64,000 nucleotides of DNA from Pseudomonas fluorescens (GCF_018614775.1 NZ_JAGGOF010000025.1:87113-151112); one strand, 5' to 3'. Numbered from the stretch's first letter, positions 25,756 through 34,936 are shown. The notes: a model not told the origin generated them from the letters alone. Translations and numbers: made by a program.

Positions 25756-26448
25756 ATGAACATGCCCGAGTACGTCTTTACCCCGGACCTGCCAGTGACT
25801 TTGCCGGTGGTCGGCACCCCGCAGCGTTTTCCCGTCGGCCGGGTGTTTTGTGTCGGTCGCAACTACCCATGGCCAGACAGCCAAGGCCAGAACCGCCAGC
25901 CACCGGTGTTCTTCATGAAGCCGGCCAGCACGGTGGTGGATGCGGTCGGTGAAGTGCCGTATCCGTCGGTGACGGAAGAGTTCGTCCACGAAATCGAATT
26001 GGTCGTGGCCATCGGTGAGGGCGGCGCGAACATTCCCGAGAGCCAGGCGCTGGCTTATGTCTGGGGCTACGCCGCCGGGCTTGATCTGACCCGGCGCGAT
26101 GTCCAGCGCATGGCCAAGCGCAACGGCTTGCCTTGGGAGGGCGCAAAGGTGTTCGACGCAGCGGCGCCAATGACCGCCATCGTGCCGGTCTCACGGGCGG
26201 GGCACCCAGACGGCGAGTTGTGGTTGAGCGTGAACGGCGAAGAGCGCCAGCGCGACAGCCTCGACAGCCAGATCTGGTCGGTCAGCGAAATGATCAGTCG
26301 CATTTCCCAGTCGGTGGCATTGCGGGCCGGCGACCTGATCATGACCGGCAGCCCGGCTGGCGTCGATCTGCTGCAACCGGGTGACGTCATCACCGCCGGC
26401 ATCGATGGCATTGGCCAGCTGGAAATGAGCATCGGTCAAAGGCCTTGA
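25756..26448 (+). CDS. fumarylacetoacetate hydrolase family protein, fumarylpyruvate-hydrolase-like
   Basis: From ATG 25756 (a second ATG lies two codons on) the product is 230 residues. It has the FAH metal-binding core: '[13 protein letters not shown]', '[10 protein letters not shown]', '[12 protein letters not shown]' (His and Glu ligands H-E-I-E) and '[27 protein letters not shown]', ending with '[16 protein letters not shown]'. The layout matches fumarylpyruvate hydrolases and 2-keto-acid hydrolases/decarboxylases. It probably cleaves a 2,4-diketo or 2-keto acid made in this pathway. The 100-base gap to the MFS gene suggests one operon. Confidence 0.85.
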   Translation: MNMPEYVFTPDLPVTLPVVGTPQRFPVGRVFCVGRNYPWPDSQGQNRQPPVFFMKPASTVVDAVGEVPYPSVTEEFVHEIELVVAIGEGGANIPESQALAYVWGYAAGLDLTRRDVQRMAKRNGLPWEGAKVFDAAAPMTAIVPVSRAGHPDGELWLSVNGEERQRDSLDSQIWSVSEMISRISQSVALRAGDLIMTGSPAGVDLLQPGDVITAGIDGIGQLEMSIGQRP

Positions 26449-26488
26449 TCCCGCGCCCGTCAAATTGATTCGAGAAAGGAACAACAAC

Positions 26489-27247
26489 ATGCCCAACCCA
26501 TTGAAAGTGGCTTTGGTCACCGGTGCCGGCAGCGGAATTGGCCGTGCGGTGGCCCTGGGGCTCATAGCCGACGGCTACACGTTGGTATTGGCCGGTCGCC
26601 GGCCAGAACCCTTGCAGGCCTTGGTCGAGCTGGCGGCCTGCGAAGAGCGCGAAGCCCTGGCGGTGCCCACCGATGTGCGTGACCCGGCCAGTGTCGATGC
26701 CCTGTTCGCCACCATTGCCGAGGCTTACGGCCGTCTGGACGTCGTGTTCAACAACGCCGGGGTCAACGCGCCCGCCGTGCCGCTGGATGAGTTGACGTTC
26801 GAGCAGTGGCGCAACGTCATCGACACCAACCTCAACGGCGTTTTCCTCTGCGCCCGTGGCGCCTTCGGCCTGATGCGCCGGCAACAGCCACAAGGTGGGC
26901 GGATCATCAACAACGGTTCGATCTCGGCCCATACCCCACGGCCTTTCAGCAGTGCCTACACCGCCAGCAAGCATGCGGTGCTGGGGTTGACCAAATCCCT
27001 GGCGTTGGACGGGCGCGAATACAACATTGCCTGCAGCCAGATCGACATCGGCAACGCCCTCACCGAAATGTCGGTGCGCATGACCAAAGGCGTGCGCCAG
27101 GCCAACGGCAACATCGCGGTAGAGCCGATGGTCGACGTCAAGCACGTGGCCGATGCCGTGCGCTATATCGCCGGCCTGCCGTTGTCGGCCAACGTCCTGA
27201 ACATGACTGTCATGGCCACGGCCATGCCGTTTGCCGGCCGCGGTTGA
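26489..27247 (+). CDS. short-chain dehydrogenase/reductase
   Basis: ATG 26489 follows AGAAAGGAACAACAAC and gives 252 residues. Classical SDR motifs are present: '[12 protein letters not shown]' (from residue 11) for NAD(P), 'NNAGVN', catalytic Ser in '[11 protein letters not shown]', and Y-T-A-S-K. The segment '[13 protein letters not shown]' replaces the common P-G-x-V/T region. The coenzyme-specificity loop has 'LAGRRPEPL', Arg-Arg suggesting NADPH. It likely oxidises or reduces a hydroxyl of the operon's substrate. Confidence 0.9.
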   Translation: MPNPLKVALVTGAGSGIGRAVALGLIADGYTLVLAGRRPEPLQALVELAACEEREALAVPTDVRDPASVDALFATIAEAYGRLDVVFNNAGVNAPAVPLDELTFEQWRNVIDTNLNGVFLCARGAFGLMRRQQPQGGRIINNGSISAHTPRPFSSAYTASKHAVLGLTKSLALDGREYNIACSQIDIGNALTEMSVRMTKGVRQANGNIAVEPMVDVKHVADAVRYIAGLPLSANVLNMTVMATAMPFAGRG

Positions 27248-27279
27248 GCCGGCGTTTTTATTCGTTTGATGAGGTCCAC

Positions 27280-28236
27280 ATGAAGCCAGAAGTCTTGCAG
27301 CTCAGCCCGATCCTGATCCCAGAAATCAACACCCGGCTCAGCGAGCTGTTCACGGTGCGGCGCTATTTCGAACAGGCCGACAAACCGGCGTATTTGCAGG
27401 CGCACGGCGCCAACATTCGCGGCGTGATCACCGGCGGGCACACCGGCATCAGCCAGGCGATCATGGCGCAGTTGCCGAAACTGGAAGTGGTGGCGGTCAA
27501 CGGCGTGGGCACTGACGCCGTTGACCTGGCTTACGCCCGGGACCGCGGCATCCGCGTCACCGCCACCATCGGCGCGCTGACCGAGGACGTCGCCGACCTG
27601 GCCATGGGCCTGTTGATCGGCGTCTGCCGTGGCCTGTGCACCGGTGACCGTTACGTGCGCTCCGGCCAGTGGCCACAGAGCCCAACCCCCTTGGCACCGC
27701 TGCCGCTGGCGCGCCAGGTATCCGGCATGCGCATCGGCATCGTCGGCATGGGCCGGGTCGGTCGCGCCGTGGCGACCCGCGCGGCGGCGTTCGGCTGCCC
27801 GATCAGCTACACCGATCTGCAGCCGATGAGCGACGTGCCTCACACCTTCGTCGCCGACCTCAAGCAACTGGCGGCCGGCAGCGACGCCCTGATCCTGGCG
27901 GCGGCCGCCGATAAGGCCGAAGCCATCATCAACGCCGAGGTGTTGCAAGCCCTGGGCAAGGGCGGTTACCTGATCAACGTGGCCCGGGGCAAACTGGTCA
28001 ACGAGGTCGACCTGGTCGCGGCGCTGGCGGCCGGTGATATCGCCGGCGCCGGGCTGGATGTGTTCGTCGATGAACCCAACGTACCCGAAGCGCTGTTCGG
28101 CCATGAGCACGTGGTGCTGCAACCCCATCGCGCCAGCGCGACATTGCAGACCCGCACGCGGATGGGAGAAATGGTCGTGGCAAGCCTGGTGGACAGTTTC
28201 GCCGGGCGCGTACCGCAGGGGTGTGTAACGGGCTGA
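27280..28236 (+). CDS. D-2-hydroxyacid dehydrogenase (glyoxylate/hydroxypyruvate or ketogluconate reductase type)
   Basis: The 318-residue protein has the D-2-hydroxyacid dehydrogenase fold: substrate loop 'NGVGTDAVDLAYARDRGI', NAD(P) motif 'GIVGMGRVGRAVA' (about residue 150), catalytic Arg in 'NVARGKLVNE', Glu in 'VFVDEPNVPEAL' and His in 'LQPHRASAT'. It would interconvert a 2-keto acid and its D-2-hydroxy acid. It is the last gene of the operon, ending 4 bases before the convergent binding-protein gene with no space for a terminator. Confidence 0.88.
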   Translation: MKPEVLQLSPILIPEINTRLSELFTVRRYFEQADKPAYLQAHGANIRGVITGGHTGISQAIMAQLPKLEVVAVNGVGTDAVDLAYARDRGIRVTATIGALTEDVADLAMGLLIGVCRGLCTGDRYVRSGQWPQSPTPLAPLPLARQVSGMRIGIVGMGRVGRAVATRAAAFGCPISYTDLQPMSDVPHTFVADLKQLAAGSDALILAAAADKAEAIINAEVLQALGKGGYLINVARGKLVNEVDLVAALAAGDIAGAGLDVFVDEPNVPEALFGHEHVVLQPHRASATLQTRTRMGEMVVASLVDSFAGRVPQGCVTG

Positions 28237-28240
28237 CGGT

Positions 28241-28987
28241 CTATTGCCCGACAGGTTGCTCGTAGCGTCGCTGGATACGTTCCAGCTCGCCAGACTGGCG
28301 CAACTGCTCCAGGGCGTGGGTCCACGCGGCGACTACCTCGTCTTCAGAGTCGGGGCTGAAGGCGATGTAGAGCGACGAGCGATAAAGTTCGACGGGAACC
28401 TGTCGCAGCGTGCCGGGGGCAATGTTCAACCGGTGGCTGTAGTAGGTCACGCCGGCGTCAGTGTCGCCGACGATGATATCGGTGCGGTCGGCGAGCAGCA
28501 TGAGATAGAGCTGCTGGCTGGTGGTGGCGCTTCTGTCGAGGTTGGTGAAGCCCTGTGAGTGCAGCGTGTCAGGCACCAGCCCGGCATGTCGCGTGGTGAT
28601 CTGCGGCGCATGCAGCAGTTGGTCAAGCGAATCAATCGGTGGTGCATTGGCCAATTGATAGGCATGAATGGATTCCTCCACGATCGGCCCCACCCACTTG
28701 TACAGCGGCTCGCGTTCTGGCGTGCGGAACAACGAATACATGATGGTCTTGTGCCGGGTCTTCAAGAGCTGGCTGGCTCGCATGCTGGGTTGCAGCTGAA
28801 CCTCGAAGTCATCCCCCGTCAGTGCCATGATCGCCCGGACAATTTCCGTGGTCATGCCGGTGAGCTCATCGTGCTCCTGATAGTTATACGGTGCCCACTC
28901 TTCGGTCACGACCTGATATTGCTCGGCTCTGGCCCCAGTACCGAGTAATAGATAAAGCAACACTGCTGCAGGTGCCGAGTGTTTCAC
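28241..28987 (-). CDS. periplasmic substrate-binding protein, SBP_bac_3-like
   Basis: A GTG at 28987 gives 248 residues with a tidy signal peptide (MKHSAPAAVLLYLLLGTGAR-AE); the open frame to 29050 adds an unlikely N-terminus. The mature part begins 'YQVVTEEWAPYNYQEHDELTGMTTEIV', the usual start of family-3 binding proteins in pseudomonads ('G.TTEIVRAI'). 'IIVGDTDAGVTYYSHRL' resembles the second lobe. No transporter genes are near, so it may be an orphan sensor-like binding protein. Confidence 0.75.
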   Translation of the reverse strand: MKHSAPAAVLLYLLLGTGARAEQYQVVTEEWAPYNYQEHDELTGMTTEIVRAIMALTGDDFEVQLQPSMRASQLLKTRHKTIMYSLFRTPEREPLYKWVGPIVEESIHAYQLANAPPIDSLDQLLHAPQITTRHAGLVPDTLHSQGFTNLDRSATTSQQLYLMLLADRTDIIVGDTDAGVTYYSHRLNIAPGTLRQVPVELYRSSLYIAFSPDSEDEVVAAWTHALEQLRQSGELERIQRRYEQPVGQ

Positions 28988-29059
28988 ATGTCCACCGGGT
29001 GAGCCGTTGATAGCGGTTTTGATTGGAGAGTCAGGTAAGCATAGCCGCAAAAAAGCTGG

Positions 29060-30034
29060 CTAACGCCCATTGGCGTTCGCGGGTGGAACTGGACCGGACG
29101 TCAGGATGATTCGAACGGCCATGATCACGCCGATCAGGACGGCGGCAAGGCCCGAGGCTTCCAGTGGTGTCGGCAGTCGATGATGAAATCCCAAGCCAAG
29201 TAGCGTGGCGAACAGTGACTCCAGTGCTATCAATTGCCCGGACAATACCATAGGCAGACGACGTGACGCGGCGTTCCAGGCCCAGGCGCCGACGACGGAT
29301 GACATGAGGGCGATGACAAAGGCCCAGAGGTACAAATCTCCAGCCAGAGAAAAACTGAAACCCAGGCTCGGTAATTTGAGAAGCCCGAGCGTCTGTATGG
29401 CCGGTAACAGGCACAAGGTGCCCAAGCCGGCGCCTGCCATCATCAGGCCGGTCCAGGCGCCTGACGCGTTGTGTGGAAGTTTTGACGACGCGCGCTGGTT
29501 CAATACGCTGAATATCAGCCACAAGGCAACGGCACCGATTGAAAAAAACAATCCCATCAGCCAGGAGTCATCGTTGGCAATGGGTTGATTGATCGCGCCG
29601 AGATTCGTCAGTAAAAGTCCAGTCGTCAGGACAGCCAGCGGGATCGCGAGCTTGCGCCACTGGATGGTTTTTGCGCTGGCATTGCCGAGCAACGCGAGCA
29701 GGGCCGGCACCATTCCAATCAATGCCGGGGTCAGTACCGGCCCACCAAAAATGATGCCTGCGGCGATGCACGCGCTATAACCCAGATACCCGATCACACC
29801 CAGGCCTGCCGCCAGCAACCACTGATCACGGCGCAAGAGACGAAGCTGGACTTGATAGCGAATCATGAACGCCAAGCCCAGGGCGCCTGCGATCAGAAAC
29901 CGCACGACCATCAAGTCGTAGACGGTGTAGGCACCGGTGACGTACGGTGCAATGAAGTTCAGGGCCCAGCTCAACGTCGCGATCACCGCGAGGATCACGC
30001 CAACGACAACGCTTGAATAGGCCTGGACCCTCAC
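29060..30034 (-). CDS. EamA/DMT-family transporter
   Basis: GTG 30034 overlaps the stop of the upstream gene (GTGA), which argues for it over the ATG at 30055, giving 324 residues. About ten membrane helices form two EamA repeats ('VIATLSWALNFIAPYVTGAYTVYDLMVVRFL' in parts; 'LMSSVVGAWAWNAASRRLPMVLSGQLIALESLF' in parts). EamA proteins export amino acids, metabolites or metallophores. Its coupling to a DUF3916 protein is unusual and suggests that the two act together. Confidence 0.85.
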   Translation of the reverse strand: MRVQAYSSVVVGVILAVIATLSWALNFIAPYVTGAYTVYDLMVVRFLIAGALGLAFMIRYQVQLRLLRRDQWLLAAGLGVIGYLGYSACIAAGIIFGGPVLTPALIGMVPALLALLGNASAKTIQWRKLAIPLAVLTTGLLLTNLGAINQPIANDDSWLMGLFFSIGAVALWLIFSVLNQRASSKLPHNASGAWTGLMMAGAGLGTLCLLPAIQTLGLLKLPSLGFSFSLAGDLYLWAFVIALMSSVVGAWAWNAASRRLPMVLSGQLIALESLFATLLGLGFHHRLPTPLEASGLAAVLIGVIMAVRIILTSGPVPPANANGR

Positions 30035-30531
30035 GCGGGTTCCCCGATACACCACCAGTGGACATCGACCTCATCGTCGCGCTGGGTGGCGTCATGCCCA
30101 TGCTCAATGAATGAGTCGGGCAGAACCAGGGCAAGCTTTTCGCTCAAACGTAGCGGAGCCAGGGTGTTGTGCTGCCCCAGAAAACCCAGGTAATAGTCAC
30201 GGTCATAAAACACCGTGACTTCACTCTGGTGCACCCAGGGCCACACCAGCAGGCAGGCGACGCGGTAATAACCTTGGCCGCGATCCGCCGCACGGGATAA
30301 ATGGGCCGCAGCTTCGAGCGACTGTTGCACACAGAAGGCCTGTACTTCGATGGGCGCTTGCGAGCCCTGCACCAGGCAAGTGTGTACCGGGATTTTCCAG
30401 TGGGTGAACCGCTGGTCCTCATAGCTGCGAGGATAGTAGTTACCGTTGAACCTCACGGCCCAGCGCTCCAAGGCACGGAGACGGCGGGGGATGCCCCGAA
30501 GTTTTTTGTTGCTGAGGGCCAGTCTGCGCAA
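30031..30531 (-). CDS. DUF3916-like hypothetical protein
   Basis: The 166-residue soluble protein starts 'MRRLALSNKKLRGIPRRLRALERW' and has 'HWKIPVHTCLVQG' and 'VACLLVWPWVHQSEVTVFYDRDYY', which resemble the DUF3916 family as I recall it. It has no signal peptide or membrane helix. It overlaps the downstream EamA transporter gene by 4 bases (GTGA), implying translational coupling. About 200 bases separate it from the divergent DapF-like gene. Function unknown. Confidence 0.65.
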   Translation of the reverse strand: MRRLALSNKKLRGIPRRLRALERWAVRFNGNYYPRSYEDQRFTHWKIPVHTCLVQGSQAPIEVQAFCVQQSLEAAAHLSRAADRGQGYYRVACLLVWPWVHQSEVTVFYDRDYYLGFLGQHNTLAPLRLSEKLALVLPDSFIEHGHDATQRDDEVDVHWWCIGEPA

Positions 30532-30733
30532 GGGATGTCCTTATGGTGCTCTGCGGGAGTGAACGTTCGGGTAGCCGTTATAGCTTCTTTCACTGCCTCC
30601 TTACGGAACAAAATCATCGATTGGAACGGGTAGCTTAGTGCTAGGGTCGTCTGGCTTCAATGTCCTCACTGACAGCGTCAACGCATGAACAGCAGACTTT
30701 CATGCGCCACTTCATCCCCTGAAGAACATTCCC

Positions 30734-31537
30734 ATGCCGCTGAAATTTCACAAGATGCACGCCAACGGCGATGACTTTGTCATCGTCGACTCGCGGAACT
30801 CGGCCAATCCAATCACCAGCGCCTTGGCTCGGCGGATGGGTGATCGGAACCGGGGGATCGGTTTCAATCAACTGGCAGTGCTGCTCGATTGCAACGATGC
30901 CGATGCGCGTGTGGTGTTCTGGAATGCCGATGGTTCTGCGCTGGACGTTTGTGGCAGCGCAACGCGAGGTGTTGCGGACCTGCTCATGCGCGAATCAAAT
31001 GCCACTTCGATAACGCTGCGCACCCACCGTGGTTTGCTCGCTTGCGAGCGAACCACCGTCGGGACAATTTCCGTCGCCATGGGCCAGCCGCTTTTTGGCT
31101 GGTCGGACGTGCCCCTCGCTCGGGAGTTGGATACCCTTGTTTTACCCCTTGCCGGCGATCCAGCCGCTTGCAGCATGGGTAATCCGCATTGCACTTACTT
31201 TGTGGATGATCTGGCAGTCATTGATATAGCGAGAACGGGGCCAGCCATCGAAACCAACGCGCTGTTTCCCCTCAAAACCAATGTACATTTCGTCCAGGTC
31301 ATCAACCGTCAGCACATTCGATTGCGCATATGGGAGCGTGGCGGCGCGATTGCGCTGGGTTCGGGTTCCTGCTCGTGTGGTGCTGTTGTTAACGGGATTC
31401 GCCGGGGCTTGCTGGACGGCTGCGTTGAGGTTGAATGCGATGGGGGAAGCGTGACGGTTAGATGGGACGGCGTGGGGAGTGTTTTTCTTGCGGGACCGGT
31501 GGAGAGCGTTTTTTCAGGAACGATGTCCTGTGAATAA
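30734..31537 (+). CDS. DapF-fold protein with altered catalytic motif
   Basis: The 267-residue protein has the diaminopimelate epimerase fold signatures in altered form: 'HANGDDFVIVDSR' (usually HGxGNDF), 'NADGSALDVCGSATRG' with Cys73 (usually NxDGSxxxxCGNGxRC), and 'WERGGAIALGSGSCSCGAVVNGIRRG' in two parts. In true epimerases the second motif is ERGxGET-A-C-GTG; here Ser210 stands where the second catalytic cysteine should be, and the substrate glutamate is Ile206. Cysteines occur instead at 213 and 215. It is thus a divergent paralogue, perhaps an isomerase of another amino acid or a one-base enzyme. Housekeeping DapF must be elsewhere. It is divergent from the DUF3916/EamA operon. Confidence 0.8.
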   Translation: MPLKFHKMHANGDDFVIVDSRNSANPITSALARRMGDRNRGIGFNQLAVLLDCNDADARVVFWNADGSALDVCGSATRGVADLLMRESNATSITLRTHRGLLACERTTVGTISVAMGQPLFGWSDVPLARELDTLVLPLAGDPAACSMGNPHCTYFVDDLAVIDIARTGPAIETNALFPLKTNVHFVQVINRQHIRLRIWERGGAIALGSGSCSCGAVVNGIRRGLLDGCVEVECDGGSVTVRWDGVGSVFLAGPVESVFSGTMSCE

Positions 31538-31539
31538 GA

Positions 31540-31760
31540 AGCCAGGGATGCCCCGTTGGTTTTGTTCGCCAAAGAGGCCAGGGCATCTTCGATACTTGCT
31601 TCGAAAGACAGATGCTCAGACATCTCCAGCCAGGCGGGTGATTGCTACAGCCATACGACTCATACCGCCGGCTTCAGCAGTGATTTTGTGGGCTTCTGCA
31701 AGCCTGCGGACTCGGCTTGCAACGCTGGCGACAGCTGTTTTTGGCTCATCGGAACGTCCT
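31540..31760 (-). pseudogene. possible decayed small gene
   Basis: On the minus strand an ATG at 31750 follows GAGGACGTTCC and starts 'MSQKQLSPALQAE'. If one base is added in GCCGAGTCCGC (about 31700) the frame continues 'VRRLAEAHKITAEAGGMSRMAVAITRLAGDV', a protein-like amphipathic stretch. A further frame 'MSEHLSFEASIEDALASLANK' overlaps its end. It runs into the tail of the DapF-like gene. I read this as a small gene broken by frameshifts, but have no family match. Confidence 0.3.
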
Positions 31761-31953
31761 CTTCTGACGTTTGAACGTTGGCATGGCCGCGCTTCTTCTG
31801 TCTCACGGCCGATAGGCCTGCATCGCCTGGCGTCGCCGTATCGAGCAGCCTCCGTGTTGGCCAACGTTGTCCGGGGCTGGCCCATGCATAATCTCAGCTA
31901 GTCTCAATCGGAATCATTTACAATGCCGCACCTTCGTAGAGGCTTGGCATTAC
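31761..31953. other. short spacer before the fatty acid hydroxylase gene
   Basis: No gene seen. It should contain the promoter of the fatty acid hydroxylase family gene. Plus-strand frames across 31479-31901 are shadows without ribosome sites. Confidence 0.3.
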
Positions 31954-32982
31954 GTGGACGCTTTTTCTCTTGTCTACCGGCACCTGATCGAATGGGTGGT
32001 CGCGCCCGTCACCGAGCAGTTCCTCGGCATTTTCAATCTGAATGGCCGCCTCGGAGTGCTGTTTCTCTGCGCTTCCTACGCCGTCGCCTATGGCCTGTTC
32101 CATTTCAGGAAACGTCGCGGCCTGACCGATGCCCGTTCGTTCTGGCAGTTTATCGGCGGCAGCCGGGTGCATCTGCATCGGTCGGCGTTGCTGGATTACC
32201 GCTACTACTTCGTGCGGGCGATTCTCAAGATTGCCTTGGTGTTGCCCGTGGTGCATTGGGTGGACCCGTACATCTTGCGGTCCGGCGATTACCAGGCGTT
32301 TTTCAGCAACCTCTGGGGCGCTCGCCCGCACCTGGGTGACGGCCTTTCGCTTGCTTTGCTCTATGGATTGGGCGTGTTTCTGGTCAAGGATTTCGTCCAC
32401 TACTGGGCGCACCGGGCTTTCCACTCGCGTTGGCTGTGGGCGTTTCACAAGGTCCATCATTCGGCACCGGTGCTGGTGCCGGCCACGGCGAGCCGGGTGC
32501 ATTTTGTCGAGAAGATTGTCGAGAAACTCGCTGTCACCGCGTGCCTGGGCCTTTTCGCGGGAGGGTTTTGGTATGCCTGCGGTGGTGAGGTCAGCCGCTA
32601 TACGCTGTTCGGTGTGACCTACCTGGTGTTCATCTTCAATAGCCTGGCGGCCAACCTGCGCCACACCCATGTGTGGCTGTCGTTCGGGCCGGTGGTTGAG
32701 CATGTGCTGAACAGCCCGGCCCAGCACCAGATCCACCACAGCGACGCGCCCCGTCATTTCAACCGGAACTTCGGCATCAACCTGTCGCTGTGGGATTGGA
32801 TGTTCGGCACGCTCTATGTCACCCGTTCTCAGCCCGAAATTTTGAGTTTCGGCACCGGGCAGAGGGACCTGCAGCGTTACTCGACGGTCTACGGTTTGAT
32901 CGTCATGCCCTTTGTTGAAGTTGCCGGCAAACTGCTGGCCAAGCGCTCGCGAGGGAGCAAGGTTCAAGCGCCTTATTCATAG
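31954..32982 (+). CDS. sterol desaturase / fatty acid hydroxylase family membrane protein
   Basis: I choose the GTG at 31954 (342 residues) because it starts right before the first hydrophobic segment; the frame is open from 31867. The protein has several membrane helices and the three histidine boxes that bind a di-iron centre: 'HYWAHRAFH' (HxxxH), 'FHKVHHSAP' (HxxHH) and 'HQIHHSDAPRHFNRNFG' (HxxHH). Such enzymes hydroxylate or desaturate lipids using oxygen in the inner membrane. The lipid is unknown. A REP pair follows. Confidence 0.87.
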   Translation: MDAFSLVYRHLIEWVVAPVTEQFLGIFNLNGRLGVLFLCASYAVAYGLFHFRKRRGLTDARSFWQFIGGSRVHLHRSALLDYRYYFVRAILKIALVLPVVHWVDPYILRSGDYQAFFSNLWGARPHLGDGLSLALLYGLGVFLVKDFVHYWAHRAFHSRWLWAFHKVHHSAPVLVPATASRVHFVEKIVEKLAVTACLGLFAGGFWYACGGEVSRYTLFGVTYLVFIFNSLAANLRHTHVWLSFGPVVEHVLNSPAQHQIHHSDAPRHFNRNFGINLSLWDWMFGTLYVTRSQPEILSFGTGQRDLQRYSTVYGLIVMPFVEVAGKLLAKRSRGSKVQAPYS

Positions 32983-33059
32983 CGTCATGCTTGTTCATTT
33001 GGAGCGTTGCCTTTCCACCGTTCAGAGTGCACTCCCGTCTCTCGTCAGAACGCATAACC

Positions 33060-33189
33060 TGTGGCGAGGGAGCTTGCTCCCGCAGGCCGCGCAGCGGCCC
33101 AAAACAGACGTCCCGGTGGGGCAGGTCAAACGCGTTCAATGCTGATGGAGCTGCTGCGCAGCCCAGCGGGAGCAAGCTCCCTCGCCACG
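33060..33189. repeat. REP pair (inverted), second sequence type
   Basis: TGTGGCGAGGGAGCTTGCTCCC near 33060-33081 is mirrored by GGGAGCAAGCTCCCTCGCCAC to about 33188, about 85 bases apart (each in halves below 20 bases is self-complementary). This variant (GGCGAGGGAGCTTGCTCCC) differs from the GGGAGCGAGCCTGCTCG variant at 11.9 kb. Confidence 0.85.
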
Positions 33190-33217
33190 GTTACATGCAG
33201 GAGCGATGTTATCGGGT

Positions 33218-33496
33218 TTACAACGTCGACCCCGCCGGCGCCGCGTCCAGGCGTCGGGCAATGACATCCATCACATCACAACCATCGCGCAGCGGGATGC
33301 AGCACAGTTGTGCCAGGTCTTGAAGAGTTGCTGGGTCGACCGGCTGCCCGTCGCGCATGGCGAGGTTCTCCAGGAATTGGGTGGCGGCACGGATACGGTA
33401 GGCGGCTGCATCGAGCAGCACATGTAGCGGGGCGGTGGTGTCGACGTAGAGGGGTTGGTCGTCGGCGTTGCTGGTGAGACCCATGTATCGGTTCAT
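33218..33496 (-). CDS. DUF3077-like small protein
   Basis: ATG 33496 gives 92 residues. The start 'MNRYMGLTSNADDQPLYVDTTAPL' (in parts), 'LLDAAAYRIRAATQFLENLA' and 'LAQLCCIPLRDGCDVMDVIARRL' match the pattern of DUF3077 proteins of pseudomonads. No signal peptide or membrane helix. Function unknown. The 5' region of over 300 bases contains no other gene. Confidence 0.78.
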   Translation of the reverse strand: MNRYMGLTSNADDQPLYVDTTAPLHVLLDAAAYRIRAATQFLENLAMRDGQPVDPATLQDLAQLCCIPLRDGCDVMDVIARRLDAAPAGSTL

Positions 33497-33829
33497 AAGT
33501 AAGCTCCACTGGAAAAGTTTCGCTACCCATCGTCGCCAAACGAAAGGTGGCAACTGTACGCAGGTTGGCGAACCGGAGTGGAAGCCGGCAGACCCGAGGG
33601 CCTCCCGCGTACAGATGCCATAAAGGCAACTCTACAGATGCTACAGCGCCTGCAACAAGCAAGCGCTTTCGCACACCACTGCGGGTCGCCAAACCCGGTC
33701 GCCATTTGGACGACGGAAAAACTATGTCGCCACGGCCGGAATTACGCAATGGATTGATGTGGAGGGGGATTCCCAATGATGTGTAGGACGTTGCCTGAAC
33801 TTGGCCGACCCGGTAAACACTCCCATCTT
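33497..33829. other. intergenic region left of the polysaccharide locus
   Basis: About 330 bases with no supported gene. It includes the promoter of the DUF3077 gene and the end of the leftward polysaccharide transcript. I see no clear terminator. Short repeats CGGGTCGCC/CCGGTCGCC occur near 33685-33705. Confidence 0.3.
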
Positions 33830-34936
33830 TTAGCGCTTTGGACACACCTGTGTCGCAGCGAAACGGTTCGCCCAGAGATTGTCCTGGCGAAATTGCCGGA
33901 TGGTGGAATGATCACTTGGGCAGTTGAGCGCTTCGACGGCGGTTTGACGCAAGTCCGTGTCCCCCTCCACCAACCACACCCCCGGCGCTTGGCTGCGCAG
34001 GGCCATTTCACCGAAGCAGGTGGAGATGACGGGTAAGCCGAGGGCGCGGTATTCGTAGTATTTGATCGGGTCGACCGACGCCGTCAGGGGGGTGAGCTTG
34101 AACGGGATCAAACCCACCGAAAACGTCGCCATGGCGGCGATTGCATCGGCGTGGGCGCACTCGGGGATCAGCTCGACATTGGCCGGCAATGCGCAGGGCG
34201 CCGGTGTGAACACGGGGCCGATCAGGCGCACCGGATTTGCCGGGTTGGCGCGGGCCAGTGCGGCGACCAGTTCCCAATCGAACCAGTGGCCCATCGTGCC
34301 GACATAACCGAGTACCTGTTGCTTTGCGCCCAGGTCCAGGTGCTCTACCGGTGCCAGATGCTGCAGGTCGCAGGCATTGAGTGCCAGTTCGACGTGGTTC
34401 GCCACGCCCTGAAGTCTGTCGTGCAGGGGCGTGGAGGACGCCAGCACACGGGACACCCGCCGTATGAGCTGTGCTTGACGTCGCCCCATCGACCGCCGTG
34501 ACAGGCCTTGATAGAAGGCTGGAAAATCATCCATGGCATCGTAGACGGCATAACGGTCGGGCAGGCGCTTGAGCAGTTGCAGCGCCAGTTCCGAGGGTTT
34601 TCCGACACAGATCATGCATGGGCCATCGGCGGCAAACTGCGCAACGGTCCTGAACGTGTTGCGCCACAGCAGCTTGAGTATCAGCGCCGAGCCCGGCATG
34701 GGCTCGATGGGCAGCGCCAGGGGGTTACAGAGCTGCAGCCACGGTGGAACGCTGAAGTGTTGCGGGGTGGCAACCGACGGCCTGCGCGTGAAGTCGTTCA
34801 GCGACGGCAAGCGTGTCGGATACGGGTCGATCCACAACACCGGTTCTGCGGTCAGGTCGTGGTACCAGTGGACAAAATGATGAGGGCGCTGGCTGAAACT
34901 GGCCCAGGGCACCGGGGACAGATAGATCATGCGCAT
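33830..34936 (-). CDS. GT4-like glycosyltransferase (TuaH-type)
   Basis: The 368-residue protein starts 'MRMIYLSPVPWASFSQRPHHFVHW', the 'S-Q-R-P-x-x' start also seen in the two bifunctional transferases of this locus. 'YAVYDAMDDFPAFY' and 'GYVGTMGHWFDW' and the C-terminal 'PIKYYEYRALGLPVIST' match TuaH-like GT-B enzymes that bind a nucleotide sugar at the last motif. It is the last gene of the leftward operon and overlaps wecB by 10 bases. It is predicted to be cytoplasmic and to add a sugar to the repeat unit. Confidence 0.82.
   Translation of the reverse strand: MRMIYLSPVPWASFSQRPHHFVHWYHDLTAEPVLWIDPYPTRLPSLNDFTRRPSVATPQHFSVPPWLQLCNPLALPIEPMPGSALILKLLWRNTFRTVAQFAADGPCMICVGKPSELALQLLKRLPDRYAVYDAMDDFPAFYQGLSRRSMGRRQAQLIRRVSRVLASSTPLHDRLQGVANHVELALNACDLQHLAPVEHLDLGAKQQVLGYVGTMGHWFDWELVAALARANPANPVRLIGPVFTPAPCALPANVELIPECAHADAIAAMATFSVGLIPFKLTPLTASVDPIKYYEYRALGLPVISTCFGEMALRSQAPGVWLVEGDTDLRQTAVEALNCPSDHSTIRQFRQDNLWANRFAATQVCPKR

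Noticed and set aside
24687..25862. 391-codon minus-strand frame over the MFS gene
   Set aside because: The plus-strand transporter is clear; the antisense translation is low in hydrophobic order and has no family signature.
28241..31537. Metallophore (staphylopine/pseudopaline-like) cluster because of an EamA exporter near a DapF-like protein
   Set aside because: No nicotianamine-synthase-like or opine-dehydrogenase-like gene is present, and the DapF-like protein lacks the second cysteine kept in histidine racemase CntK.
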